A stretch of DNA of 64,000 bases from Eupeodes corollae (Eukaryota > Arthropoda > Insecta > Diptera > Syrphidae), in contig NC_079148.1 in assembly GCF_945859685.1 (NCBI RefSeq), positions 9,734,001 through 9,798,000 of the forward strand, written 5' to 3'. The position numbers and the translations under genes are program-made. A model generated the notes under the pieces. It searched no databases. It was not told the origin of the DNA and worked only from the letters and a program-made list of their open reading frames with translations. Positions 34,749 through 46,800 of this stretch are shown here, piece by piece (position 1 is the first letter of the stretch; every line of letters starts with the position of its first letter).

Positions 34749-35058
34749 CAGTATCAGTAGTACCCGTAGCATGATGGTTAGTGCGTTGGACTGTCATGCA
34801 AGAGGTCTTGGGTTCAATCCCTGCCTGTGCCACCTTAATTTAAAAAAAAAATTTTCGCGGGTACTGCCTCTTGCGAGGAATTGACAATTCCTTCAAGAGT
34901 AATTCTTGTCATGAAAAAGTGCTTTCTCAAACTAGCCGTTCGGATTCGGCCTTAAATTGTAGGTCCCTTCCATTCCTGACAACAGTACTCGCACACAGGA
35001 ATGGTTGAGAGTTGTAAGTCACTAGGCCCTGGTTCGCCACCCCATTTGATTTGATTTG
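34749..35058 (+). mobile_element. tRNA-derived SINE, copy 4
   Basis: Plus-strand full-length copy between perfect 13-bp duplications aaaatcagctgat (34736-34748 and 35059-35071). The head contains A-box-like tggttagtgcgttgg and B-box ggttcaatccc, and the tail ends with gttcgccaccccatttgatt-type sequence. The anticodon-arm position reads ctGTCat, which would be Asp (GUC). Confidence 0.92.
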
Positions 35059-35071
35059 AAAATCAGCTGAT

Positions 35072-35439
35072 TTGCGTAAAAATAACAAAAATAAATGGTT
35101 GCATTCAAAATGCTAGTGGCTACGTAGTCAAGGGATTCTGATTGGCTAAATCTAACTACAAAAGTAGTTGAAATTTTCCCTCCAGCATAGTGTAAAAAAA
35201 TCGGCTACAAAGTTAGTTTAGAATGATTTTGACGTTTCAGAATCAGCTGCTCGGACACACGAATTAAAAATGAAATAAATCCTTCAGTAATTAAATACAA
35301 ATATAAATTCATCAAATTGTGTCTTAAATTTGATTTTATTGAATTTAAAAATACGGCCAATAAAAACTCGTTTTTCATCTTTTGATTTACATAGTTCTAT
35401 TTAACATATGCGAGTTGGCTATCTTCACAAGGTTCATTA
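35072..35439. other. Spacer with gactacgtagtc-like palindrome relatives
   Basis: Contains ggctacgtagtc at about 35120. A similar gactacgtagtc followed by 'ac' occurs near 22782, with the neighbouring phrase attctgattgg / atcagaatgac shared in inverse. Possibly a small repeat family; otherwise nothing. Confidence 0.3.
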
Positions 35440-35875
35440 GATTCTAAAGGCTCGGAAGAATTTTCGATTAATTTGTGTATCTTTTATTCTTCTGGTCGAA
35501 GTTTCAAGGCCCGTGAGTCTTATGACACCTTCTTCGAGGCTGCTAAAAGAATGCATTCTATTCCGCCACCTGTAGCTTTGCATTCTTTTTTGTTCTCAAC
35601 CATTTTCTCTTGATGTATGCCTTCCAATCTAACCACACCTAAGAATTAAATTTGATTATAAAAAAGTTTGGACTAATCTATTCAATTTACTTTTCTCCAG
35701 CTAGAGGTGTCCTAAAAAAGTGAGCCTAGGCTACTTAATTTCGTTTTTACTGCTTCCCAAAAAAAATTCTTAGTGATTTTCGAAACTCCTTTGGCAATTT
35801 CAGGTTTTTCTTGAAACATTTCATAAAGCCTTTGGCACTGAGTTTCATTTGTTATAACTTTATTTGCCCTTCCAA
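35440..35875 (-). pseudogene. SANT/Myb-like DNA-binding protein relic (transposon-type)
   Basis: The minus strand encodes ETQCQRLYEMFQEKPEIAKG, then FFWEAVKTKLSSLGSLF, a TAG, and WRK. A donor-like agaaaa|gtaaat (intron from 35690) and acceptor ttcttag (35639) lead into VWLDWKAYIKRKWLRTKKNA. This follows the pattern of Myb/SANT-like (MSANTD/MADF-type) DNA-binding domains found in Harbinger transposon second genes and in domesticated insect proteins: K..A.G, W..+...L...G, then WKKVW.DWK...K+K. A frameshift follows (KATGGGIEC in another frame). It is inactive. Whether it belongs to a Harbinger element or an ordinary gene is open. Confidence 0.5.
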
Positions 35876-36121
35876 AAAAAAAAACCAAAAAAATATAGGT
35901 ACACTTTCACATGAAAACAATAGTAAAACTTACATAATTCTTTTGATATATTTTATTTTTATTTAATTTATCTTCATACGCTAAATATTTTTTTTCGTTT
36001 TCAGTTATTGAACTCCAATCAAAATAACTGTTCGTAGAAAAAACTGCCAAACTCTATTCATTAGGGGCTAGTGATACCACTTTTCACGAACTCCGAAAAT
36101 ACTTTTTTTCGGGGTTCGTAT

Positions 36122-39100
36122 AATGGATGTTGCGAATATTCGCATCCGTATCCGCAATTGCGGATTATTCGCATTAATTCCAACATCAGCATCCGCGTAA
36201 ACTGATGCGGTGTTTGTTGCGGATGCGGATGTTTTTTAAAGCTTTTTTTCAAATTCGAAAAATAGCAACAGCACGGCATACTATACCATGATCAATAAAA
36301 ACGAACCTTTCACCCTTAGTAAAAATTTTAAAATAAATAAAAAATCTCGGTCCCAAGTAGGCGACGCCAAAAGCAACAACAAGTCATATGCAATGGTCAC
36401 AGATTTGAGGATATAAAAGCTCTTACTAAGTGGCCAGAGGACACAGTTTATTTGTATATATATTAAGTGAAAAAGTGATACAAGAACATAAATTCCGCCA
36501 CCAACAAAAAGCAGCATCTGGATCTATTTTAATTTAAATAAAAATGATCCTGACAAGTCCGAATCCAAAATATGTCGTAAAACATACTCACGAAAAGGAC
36601 GCACGACTTCTTCGTTGAAAAAACAATTGATAGCGCCAACAATGGAAATCTTTAAAAAAGAAAGAAGATGCAGGTATGATATTTTTTATAAACATAAACC
36701 AAAGGCTTGCTTCAGAAGCGACATGGAAATGATGCCAGATTCATCAACTGAAGACGAAGGTGAAGGAGAATCTGATAACGCTAGTCACATAGCACTTCGC
36801 CGAAGGGAGTTAGCATGGTACAGAAATAAAAAAAGACTAGAATTGGATAATAATCCTTGCATAATAATCCAAAGAATATAACTTAGTAGCTTTGCTAGAT
36901 ATTGAAAGAGCTTTCAACAACGTTAGTTACCAGGCGATCACAACAGCAATGGATAAGCTGAAATTAAAGAAATCACTCATAGATCTTATAGGTCTCATGC
37001 TCAAAAGCAGGACAATAACTTCTAGCATGAGAAGTTTTACTACCACCAGATCGGTGAATCGAGGCACTCCCCAAGGTGGAGTCCTTTCGCCTCTATTATG
37101 GAACATGGTAGTAAACGATCTACTTACATCATTGGAAGCAGAGGTTTCAAGGTGATTGCCTATGCTGACGACGTTGCAATATCCGTATCTGGGAAGCACT
37201 ACCAAGTTCTCTCGGAACTCCTACAAAATGCCTTAAATAGGCTAACAAAATGGGCTAAGCAATATGGCTTTGACGTCAATCCATATAAAACAGAATTAAT
37301 ACTCTTTTCGAGAAGATATAAAATTCCTCAGTTTAGCCCACCCAAGATTAGAGAAATACCATTAAGCTTTTCCGACCAAGCTAAATATGTAGGCCATTTT
37401 ATACAAAAAAAACTAAATTGGAAGGCAAATATTGATGAAAGAGCCAAAAAGGCTACTGTAGCGCTTTTTACTTGTAAAAAGGCGATAGGATCAAAATGGG
37501 GCTTCTCCTCAAAAATAAACCACTGGCTATACACTTCGGTAGTCAGACCGATACTCATTTATGGACCTGTCGTATTGTGGACCGCACAGGACAAGATGGT
37601 AAATCTAAATAAGCTCATCAAAGTTCAGCAGGTATGTGCATCACAGGAGCACTTCGCTCAACACCAAGCACAGGCGCAGCACTGAAAGTGCTTTTAAACC
37701 TAACAACTCTTGACATATTCTCCAAAATGGTGGCAGCCAACTCATGTATGAGGCTTAGAGCCACCTCTTAATGGAACAGTAACAATACTGGACATATTAC
37801 TATTCTAGACAGTTTCAGATCTATTCCAGATCGCTTAGACTATACCACCCCAAAAATGGTAATCGATAAAAGCTTCCATGTGTCCATCCCTTCAAGATCC
37901 TCTTGGGAAGAAGCGAGACCCCTGGAAGACGGTGCGGTACACTTCTATACAGACGGTTCAAAGACCGATCACGGAGTTGGAAGTGGTATCTATTCGGAAC
38001 AACTGAATCTCAGTCTATCTTACAGACTTCCCAATCAATGTAGTGTATTCCAGGCAGAAGTAATGGCGATTAAAGAAGCACTATCCTGGCTCAAAGAAAA
38101 CGTTATATCTTGTAAGGATATACGAATCTTCTCACACAGCCAAGCCGCTCTTAAATCTTTCGCGTCTGTCTCCACAAACACTCAAACGGTCCACGATTGT
38201 CGATCATCTTTGATTGAGATGACGAACAGTTTAATATTCACCTCATTTGGGTCACAGAGACATTCCGGGAAATTGCAAAGCCGACGAGCTCGCCAAAAAC
38301 GGAACACTTCTTCCTAATGTAAATGTTAGACAAAAACATAACATAGGAACGCCACTTGCTACATGCAAATATCTTCTCAAGCAATATGCTCTAGAATCAA
38401 CAAATGCTAGATGGTCACAGAGTACCACCTGCCTAGCAACCAAGCATGGACTTAAAACGGTCAAAAGGCTTGATATCCCTGAGCGGACAAAGTATAAGCT
38501 CTACAATTGGAGTAATAATAGGACACTGCCTAATAGAAAGACATGCTCTGAGGCTAGGGGTGTACACAAATGACTTTTGTAGAAGCTGCTGGACGAGGAG
38601 GAAGAGGAAACAGTCCAACACCTTCTATGTACATGTCCAGCACTCTCCATTAGAAGTAATAACTTTCTCGGTAATCCCTTCTTCGATAATACCAGTGAAC
38701 TGGCAAAGATTGACACAAAAAAGTCTCTCTAACTTTATTAAAAGTACGAAATGGTTTGTTTAAGTTCATTACTCTCCCATGAGGTCTACGTGCGTCAATT
38801 ATATCTAGACAGCCACTCCAACCTAACCTGGATAATAATCCACTTGATGATGGAAAGTTCATCAAACTGATTTTTAAAGGCTCTCCAAAGCTGCACTGAG
38901 GTATTTATCACTTCCACCAGAGAGTGTTCCCAGCGAACAACTATTTAGCGGATCTGGATTAATATACGATCCACTAAGAAACAGATTACAGTCTGAGAAG
39001 GCTGCAATCTTGTTTTTTATTAAATATAACTCACCCATTTTTAAATTTAATTATTAAACGCAAAGATAATCTATACAATTTTCCTTTATTTACGGATTTA

Positions 39101-39216
39101 AAATTGTTTTTATGTAATAAATTCTAAAATCCGCATCCGCGGATATGAGTCTCAAAAAATCCACATCCGCATTCGCCTCCGTGGATGTCAAAATTTGTAC
39201 ATCCGCAACAACCCTG
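36122..39216 (+). mobile_element. hAT transposon relic, split by a LINE
   Basis: Left part: a BED-type zinc finger remnant (about 36483-36620, SSIWIYFNLNK ... SKICRKTYSRKGRTTSSLKK). It runs on to an acidic linker and RRRELAWYRNKKRLELDNNP (to 36856). Right part, after the inserted LINE: the hAT C-terminal dimerisation region RYLSLPPESVPSEQLFSGSG, LIYDPLRNRLQSEKAAILFF (38900-39020). The large RNase H-like core is mostly missing, so the element is internally deleted. The right end reads, inward, CAGGGTTGTTGCGGATGT, a good hAT-type terminus; the left end is decayed. Subterminal regions are rich in ggatgcggat repeats. A likely 8-bp target duplication is gttcgta[t/c] (36114-36121 and 39217-39224). 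Confidence 0.75.
36857..38828 (+). mobile_element. LOA-type LINE fragment 3 (RT and RNase H), inserted in hAT
   Basis: Flanked by a perfect 13-bp duplication, tggataataatcc (36844-36856 and 38829-38841). That is hAT coding sequence, so the LINE entered an existing hAT element. The reverse transcriptase is readable from the LLDIERAFNNVSYQAI motif through GTPQGGVLSPLLWN and AYADDVAISVSG to VNPYKTELILFSRR, then the thumb (YTSVVRPILIYGPVVLW). RNase H follows (VHFYTDGSKTDHGVGSG; FQAEVMAIKEALSWL; FSHSQAAL with His for the usual Asp). The 3' end is ccaacctaacc. The endonuclease is missing (5' truncation), and frame breaks occur near 37140, 37690 and 38245. Confidence 0.9.
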
Positions 39217-40857
39217 GTTCGTACTACGAATCTATACGACCGGGCCTGTGATAAGGCTGATACATTTAATTAATTCATACTTACTTATTTTACGAATATG
39301 GCTGTGGTTGAAACCTAGTACCTATATTTGCTTTAATTTGTTGTTGCTGTAATCGGGCACAAGGGAAATACCCAATGCAAATAAAAGTAAATCAAGTCAC
39401 CTAGTTTCAGGGAACAACTCAGATGGGACTTTTTTGAATATCTTTCTTTAAACAATAAAAATTTAAATAAAATAACAAAATATTGCAATTATGAGGACAT
39501 ATATATTTTTCTGTTAAAATGACAAAATGACACACACAATTATTATTATTATATATATTATTTTAACCCTCTTGCACTTATAAATTGAAATGCGTTACGA
39601 TGAAGGATTAAAAACTTACTTTTTAGTTCCTTGAATCTAACGAATTCATTATTAATATTAATTTATTCTTAAAATTTAAATTTTTTTTAAATGTGATTGA
39701 TTTTTTATATGGTTTTTTGTATGCGCGGCGAATGAGACGACGCTTTTTTCTAAATTAAATCCTAAACAAAAAAATTAAACTTACATCTTTAAAATTATTT
39801 ATTTTTTTTTTTGTTCACCAGAGCGATTTGTAATGTGTTTTCTTTTTAAATCTGATTTTAATAAACTCGTTATTGCATTATGATTCTTTGCGCTTAAGTT
39901 TTACGGCCCTTCGAGTGTAGAAAGTAAAACAAAACTAGGCCATACTTATGCTAAAGTAACATCCAAAGGAGATTTAATTATATTATACCAAGAATAGTGT
40001 CAAAAAATGGCAGCAATTTATTTAACAAAAGAAAAGAAACAGTCAATGCTAAATAATATTTGTTGATATTATTAAAGCAGAAGCATGGTCTAGAATGTTT
40101 AAATTTCTTTACTCGAAAGGGTGCTTTTTCTTATGATATCTTTTATTTTTCTCTTTTAAATTAATAACCCTCGATCTATAGTTAAGTTTTATTCTTTTAG
40201 GTTTTTGTTTTATATCCAGTTGTATTTGCTATTTAATAGTCGTTTTGTTTATACTAAAAGTAGATTTGTACATGATTTTTATTCTTCTCCCCTTAAGTTG
40301 TTTTTCTTTTAATCTGAATACAAATGATACAAGAACTTTACTGATTCCCGAATGCGCCTGGCATAGAAACAGAGTGATTTGAATGATTGTTTTTCTTATT
40401 TTCTTTCCCATATTGAGCACTTGCAGTTTATGATTTGAATGATGATGATGATGTTAATGATGATAAACTGCTTTGCTTTTTTAAGTGATGTTGCTTTAAT
40501 CCAGCACACGTTTGCACACGAATAATAAAACTTAAAAATGTGATGTGTGCTAGAGTTTCATCGCATCGCTCTCAAGTATAGTATTCGTATTTAAAGTGCT
40601 TGTTTTTTTTTGTTTTTATTCTTATGTAGATTTTTGCAATTTTTTGTTTAATTAAGTTTTTTTTTTGGTTTGGTTTAAACTGTGATAGGAATTGCGTTGG
40701 TTGTGTGGATTATGAAAGTGAATAAATATTTATAATTAATAAAATAAAATTTGTTATTTAGATCATTAAATCATATTTTTTGTTGTTGTTGTATGTTATG
40801 TGTTATATTGGCAATGGATGCGCCCGATTAAATTATGTAAAATTAGTTTTGTGCGCC
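39217..40857 (-). other. Presumed 3' UTR and downstream flank of the UBE2S gene
   Basis: AT-rich, no coding frame. It follows the UBE2S stop on the minus strand; complement aataaa signals occur several times (for example near 40736 and 39838). The gat repeat at 40440-40460 is simple sequence. Confidence 0.35.
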
Positions 40858-43800
40858 TCATAATCGCTTGAGAATGCGTTTCTTTTCCTTTATGAGCTTT
40901 TCTTTTTTCTTATCTTGTAGTTTTTTGTCGACAGCGTGTTTTTTAGATGAAGGGCCATCATCGTCTTTGGCGTCTGTTGTTTTTGGAGGCTTTAAGAGAA
41001 ATAAAAATGTTTACAAATAAGTTTTTTTTTTGTTTTTTTTTTTTTATAGTAAGGAAGTTATAATATGAGTTTGTTACAAGAAGAATTATAAGCTGTGAAA
41101 AATTTAAGGTCCCAATTATTCATTCCTATTTTTATGATATACAGTTGTGTTCATAAAAATAGCAGTGCTGGTCACATTTTATTAGATTGTCAATTATTTA
41201 AAGAACGGAAATTCTTAAAAAACAAATTAACATTTTTTGGCGGAGCAAAATCGCATCGTCACCTCCAAGTGGTGCCCGCTGGATAATCGTAAGGTGAACT
41301 AACGACGAGCGTTGGATCTATTGAATCCAAGAGCTGAGACACCTGAGCTACCTTCTCAGGAATTAGGAGCAAAAGATAAGATAATCGCTCTGAAGAACCA
41401 GCTCTACAAGAAACCTAAATAGAAGAGGTAACTGAGCTATTTATGGGACTAAAGAAAAGTTACAAAAACAAAAACAAATATGGCAATGAGTAAAACAAAT
41501 AGATATAATACCCCAGGTGGCAATCCAGATAAACTGGTAAATCCACTCTCTTCGGAGATCGGTCCTATGGATTCTGGGGAGGACCAATGATTGCTTCTAG
41601 GAAATACACGGAGTTCAAAAACACTAAGAACTCTACCAAAAATATCACCAAGGGTTACTCCATCGAGAACCCCAACGCAAAAATCAAATGACATAGAAGT
41701 CATTAACGAAAAAGGAACCATCCATGAAAAGATCGAAACAAAAGATCAGCAGTGTTTCACAAAAAACAACGAGATCCACCAAGTTGAATCCGAAAATTAT
41801 TTCGATAAATGGCAAATAGAAATCTTAGCCAGAAAACAACTTGAAGCCCTTGTTGAAAGTCTTCAGCAACAAGTGAAGAGACTCGAAGAAAAAGTCAGCT
41901 TGCTCGATAAAAAGTCCGTGAAAGACAAAAATCAAGTCAAAAGTCACCAGTAGTGAAAAGCCCACAAAAAACTGCTAATGAGTTTCATACTGATGAGGAA
42001 GAGCTCCTCCTTGAAACTGAAGGAAACCGAAATAAACGTAAGTCAAAGAAACGAAAAGCAGAGAGTAGCCCAGAGGCTGTTATAAAATGTCAGCAAACAG
42101 GTTCAAAATCAGATACTGCTACAATAATGAGAGCATCCAATAAAGAAATAAGAGATTTACCCCAAAATAAGTCTCACGTTAAAGGTACCAGGCAAACTGC
42201 CCCACCTCCAATTATGATCACCGGATTGGCAATGTTTGGCGAGCTAAAGAGCATAGTAGAAAAATGCAAGAATAAGGCATGTAAATATACATCATACAAT
42301 AAAGACAATTGGAAAGTCATTGTTGAAGACGTCGATGCGTATAGATCTGTCACTGAAGAATTGAACAAAAAGAAAATTCAGTGGCACTCGTACGAAAACA
42401 AAGCTACAAGATCGATAAAAGTAGTAGCAAGAGGCCTTCACTCTTCATGTGTTGTCAAAGAAATTGTCGAAGACCTTATACAAAAAGGCTTTCAAGCTCT
42501 CGATGCCAATAATCTTATTAAAAATGAGATAGTAAAAGACTCCACTGGGGTATCAACGACAAAAAAGAGATCTCTACCTTTATTTATGCTCACGTTTGAA
42601 AATAAAGTAAGTCCCGATAAGATTTACAGTATTAAATAAATTATGGGCATAGTTGTCAAAATTGAACCACTGCGAAAGTCGAAAACTGTTCCACAATGTA
42701 AGCGCTGTCAAGCCTTTGGGCATACACAAAAATACTGCAATCGCGAGTTCGCTTGTGTTAAATGCGAAGGCAGACATGCAACCAAAAACTGTCCCATGGG
42801 CAGAGAACAGAAAGCGAAATGTGTTAATTGTCAAGGCAATCATCCTGCATGATTGGTGGTACCCGTGGCATGATGGTTAGTGCGTTGGACTGTCATGCTA
42901 GAGGTCTTGGGTTCGATCCCTGCCTATGCCATCTAAAGTCTTTTCACGGGTACTGCCTCTTGCGAGGAATTGACAAATTCTCCAAGAGTAACTATTGTCA
43001 TGAAAAAGTGCTTTCTCAAAATTAGCCGTTCGGAGTCGGCATATAAACTGTAGGTCCCCTCCATTCCTGACAACATTCACACAGGAATGGTTGAGAGTTG
43101 TAAGTCACTAGGCCTTGGTTCTCAACGGACTGTCGCGCCACCCAATTTATTTATATAATCATCCTGCAAGTTACAGAGGATGTCCAGTAGCAAAAAAGTT
43201 CCAAGACACAAAAAGAAAAAACAAAACTGGGAACAAGTTTAGAAACTCAACCAACACAAAACCAGTTGTTGAAAGCAAAAAAGTAACGGTCGATAACATT
43301 ACTAAAAATCAACTCATCCTGAAAATACCTTTTGTCACGCTCAAAGAAGCATGTGTCAACATAAGTTGTCAAACAAAAAATCACCAGGGTACGATCTTAT
43401 AACTGCTCAGGTTCTGAAAGAAATGCCTCTTATAGCCTTCAAGAAACTCCAATTTATAATAAACGCATGCCTTAAACTAAGATATGTGCCACATCATTGG
43501 AAAATTGCGGAAGTCATTGTTATACCTAAACAAGGTAAGCCACCAACAGAAGTTACATTTTACAGACCAATATCGCTTATACCAATCATGGCAAAAGTTT
43601 TTGAAAAACTGCTACTGAAAAGGCTTAGCAAAATAATTGAAGAAAGAAGACTAATTCCGAGCCATCAGTTTGGATTTAGAAATAAACATTCCGCGATAGA
43701 CCAAGTGCATCGAATTACGGATGTTGTGGAAAAGGCACTTGAAGAAAAACAAGAAGTATTCTAAATGTTGCTCAAGCTTTTGACAAGGTTTAGCACTTGG

Positions 43801-46800
43801 GACTTGAGTACAAACTGCATAGGGACTTCCCCAGGCAGTACTACGAAATACTGAAATCCTACGTTACGAACCGACTCTTTAGAGTACGGTACGACCAAAA
43901 TTACTCGGAATTTAAGAAAATTGAAGCCGGTGTACCACAAGGAAGTGTCCTAGGACCAACCGTGTATCTGTTATATACAAGGGATATTCCAGTGGACATC
44001 AACGCTATCATGGCCACCTTTGCTGATGATACTGCAATATTGGTGCCAGATAAATCCGTTACGAAGGCTACACAAAAATTGCAAAATGCAGTCGATAAAG
44101 TTAGTGATTGGACGCACAAATGGCGTATCAAATTAAACGAAACAAAATCCACGCATATAAACTTTACAAACAAAAACATAAACAATGTTCCAATTTTTAT
44201 AAACAGTACAGAAGTACCTTACTCCAATACCGCCAAATACCTTGGAATGAATTTGGATGCAAAGCTTAAATGGAAAGAACACATCAAAAAGAAAAGAGAA
44301 GAACTAAACTTGAAGTACAGAAAAATGTACTGGTTAATAGGAAAGAACTCTGACCTATCTATCCAGAACAAACTAATGTTATATAAGCAAGTATTGAAAC
44401 CCGTTTGGACATATGGCATCCAACTATGGGGCTGTACAAAGAAAACAAATGCTGAACCCATCCAAAAATTCCAAAGCAAGGTCCTTCGTGGAATAATAAA
44501 TGCCCCTTGGTATATAAGAAATAGCGATCTACATCGTGACCTTCAAATTGAAATAGTTACAGTAGTGGTTAAGAAACACGCTGTATCACACAATCAGCGA
44601 CTGCAAAGTCATACTAACTCTGAAATGGAGACCGTATTAAATGTACGAGACAATGTTCGGAGATTAAGAAGAACCAAGCCTCATGAGCTGATGGGCTAAA
44701 AGCTACGGGAAAGTGTTATAACCTTAAACTTCCCCCAATGCGATTTAAAAATTAAGAAATAAAAATCATTTGTCGATCTTTCATAGATTGGTCCTGATTC
44801 ACCGGTGGTTTTAGTGCGGTAAGAGTCCCACACTACTCGGTACCGATTCTTACCGAGTGTCTTTTGAAGATTTCCATCGGATAAAAAAAAAAAAAAAAAA
44901 CATTTTACTTGCATCGAATGGTCTTTCGTTTTCATATTAGAGACTTTTAGCTTGAAGTTATACTCTAATTTTCCCGGTGACCACCCATTATTTCCAACTC
45001 TGTCACAATACGAAGATGTCTTTTATAAGCGAAGTTACCAGCCCGAAATCCACGCAAGGCACCATTCTTGACGAAAAGGCATATGGCAAAGAGAATGGAG
45101 TTTGTTAAAGCGCATAGAGATTGGACAAAAGAAAAATGGAGGAATTTTCTGTGGAGCGATGAAAGCAAAAAGCCTTTTTGGGTCCAAGGGTCGTCGGGAT
45201 ACGTGACAAGACTCTAAAATGCAACATACGATCCATGGTACACTATAAAAACAGTGAAGCATGGTGGAGGAAAAATTATGATATGGGCTTGCTTTTTATA
45301 TTATGTGTCGGGCCTATTTATCTCATGGGGGTTATAAGGGATGCAACCGAGTATGTTAAAATTCTCGAGGAGGTTATGTTACCTTATCCTGAAGAGGAAA
45401 TGCCGTTAGTTCGTGTATACCAACAAGACAATGACCCTAACCATACATCAAAAAAGGCAAAATCATGGTTTACGTAGAAGAAGTTATCCGTTATGGAGTG
45501 GTCCGCTCAATCCCACGACCTTAACTCCATCGAAAATTTGTGAGAGAAGAACCTTGTTCATAGAGCAAAACCCAAGAATTGGAAAAAATGTAGGAAGCAG
45601 TGCGTGATTCGTGGAACGCAATACCAGTCGAGAGGTGTCAGGTTTTAATGAACTCGATGCCACGTAGATGCGAAACATCCTAAAAAACAATGCAACAAAG
45701 TACTAATTGTAAGCTAACATTATTTGTATACTTTTATATAACTTATTAAAGTTTTTCTTACTTCTTACGTAATCGATATAGTACTTTGTCATGCACTGCT
45801 ATTTTTATGAACAGCCATAAATTTAGAAAACGGTTTTTACTGTGACAAAGCTAACGGTAAAAAATCGATAATACTTATTTTCGGAATAAAATATTTTAGT
45901 TTCTTATTAGAAGTCCGTATTTTTCTGTTTTGCAGATAAATTTATCGAGGATGATACTAAGGGAAGGTGCAAGTATGATTAAGATGGAATATGGAATATT
46001 TATTTTGATACAATATAGACCTGTGTAACTTATTCGGAACACAGGCCTATAAGGAGCGGTTTTATCCGTCTCCCCGTCCTTGGAGTTATACTAAGGATCT
46101 GGCCCTCCAGGTTGGAGGTTGTGCCGTCGGGGTGACTTCCTGGCCACGTAAAAAATACCTAAGCACCAACAAGCCTCGGATGCGGACGGATTCACTGTTG
46201 ACAACCCAAGCAAATGAAATAAGGACAACGAACTTCGGATCTGTACGTGGAATGTTAGGTCCTTTAACAGATCAAGTGCAGCCGAACAATTAGCGGAAGC
46301 CCTAAACTGCTGCAAGGCAGATATTACAGCCATCCAAGAAGTGCGATGGGATGGACCGGGCAAACGCAAACTAAAAAACTGCGACATATACTACGGCGAC
46401 TGCTACCGTGAACAAAGACAGCGTCTATTTGGGTGTGGATTTGTTGTTGGAACTAGGCTCAGGCAAAAAGTTTTGAGTTTCAACAGTTTGAGCGAGCGCA
46501 TCACGACAAACCGCATCAAGGCTAAATTCGCCGACTCACGACACTTCTCCAGTATCCAGGATATCCGAACATTCCGGGACGCCAACATTGACTCGGACCA
46601 CTACCTTGTTGTAGCCAAGGTACGGCTACGGATATCCCGATGCAAGCCAAAACGAGGAAGTACTGTGAGAAGATTCGACGTTAGACGGCTACAATCGCAA
46701 GAGACTGCCATGTCCTTTTCCGATCGAGTCTCTAATAACCTCTTGAGGAGTCCTATGCTCCCTGCACTAAGCATTGAAAACCAGTGGCAACATTGCCTTG

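Larger units (their letters stand above)
41142..45914 (+). mobile_element. Tc1-like transposon copy 2, in UBE2S intron, split by a Jockey LINE
   Basis: Begins after TA with CAGTTGTGTTCATAAAAATA (41142), the same terminus as copy 1. It resumes at about 44907 after the LINE with gcatcgaatggtctttcgtt, as in copy 1 at about 1533. An internal deletion of roughly 0.7 kb joins the leader to the transposase near 45003 (copy 1 positions about 1625 and 2308). Transposase pieces remain: LWSDESK region (about 45150), then YQQDNDPNHTSKKAKSWF and NSIENL with the third catalytic Glu kept. They are broken by stops and frame changes. The inner repeat tgctatttttatgaaca lies near 45799. The right terminus is lost after about 45914. 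Confidence 0.8.

Noticed and set aside
34764..34832. Functional tRNA-Asp gene
   Set aside because: The head has A and B boxes and a GTC anticodon position, but acceptor and T stems pair poorly and the sequence continues into a dispersed SINE body.
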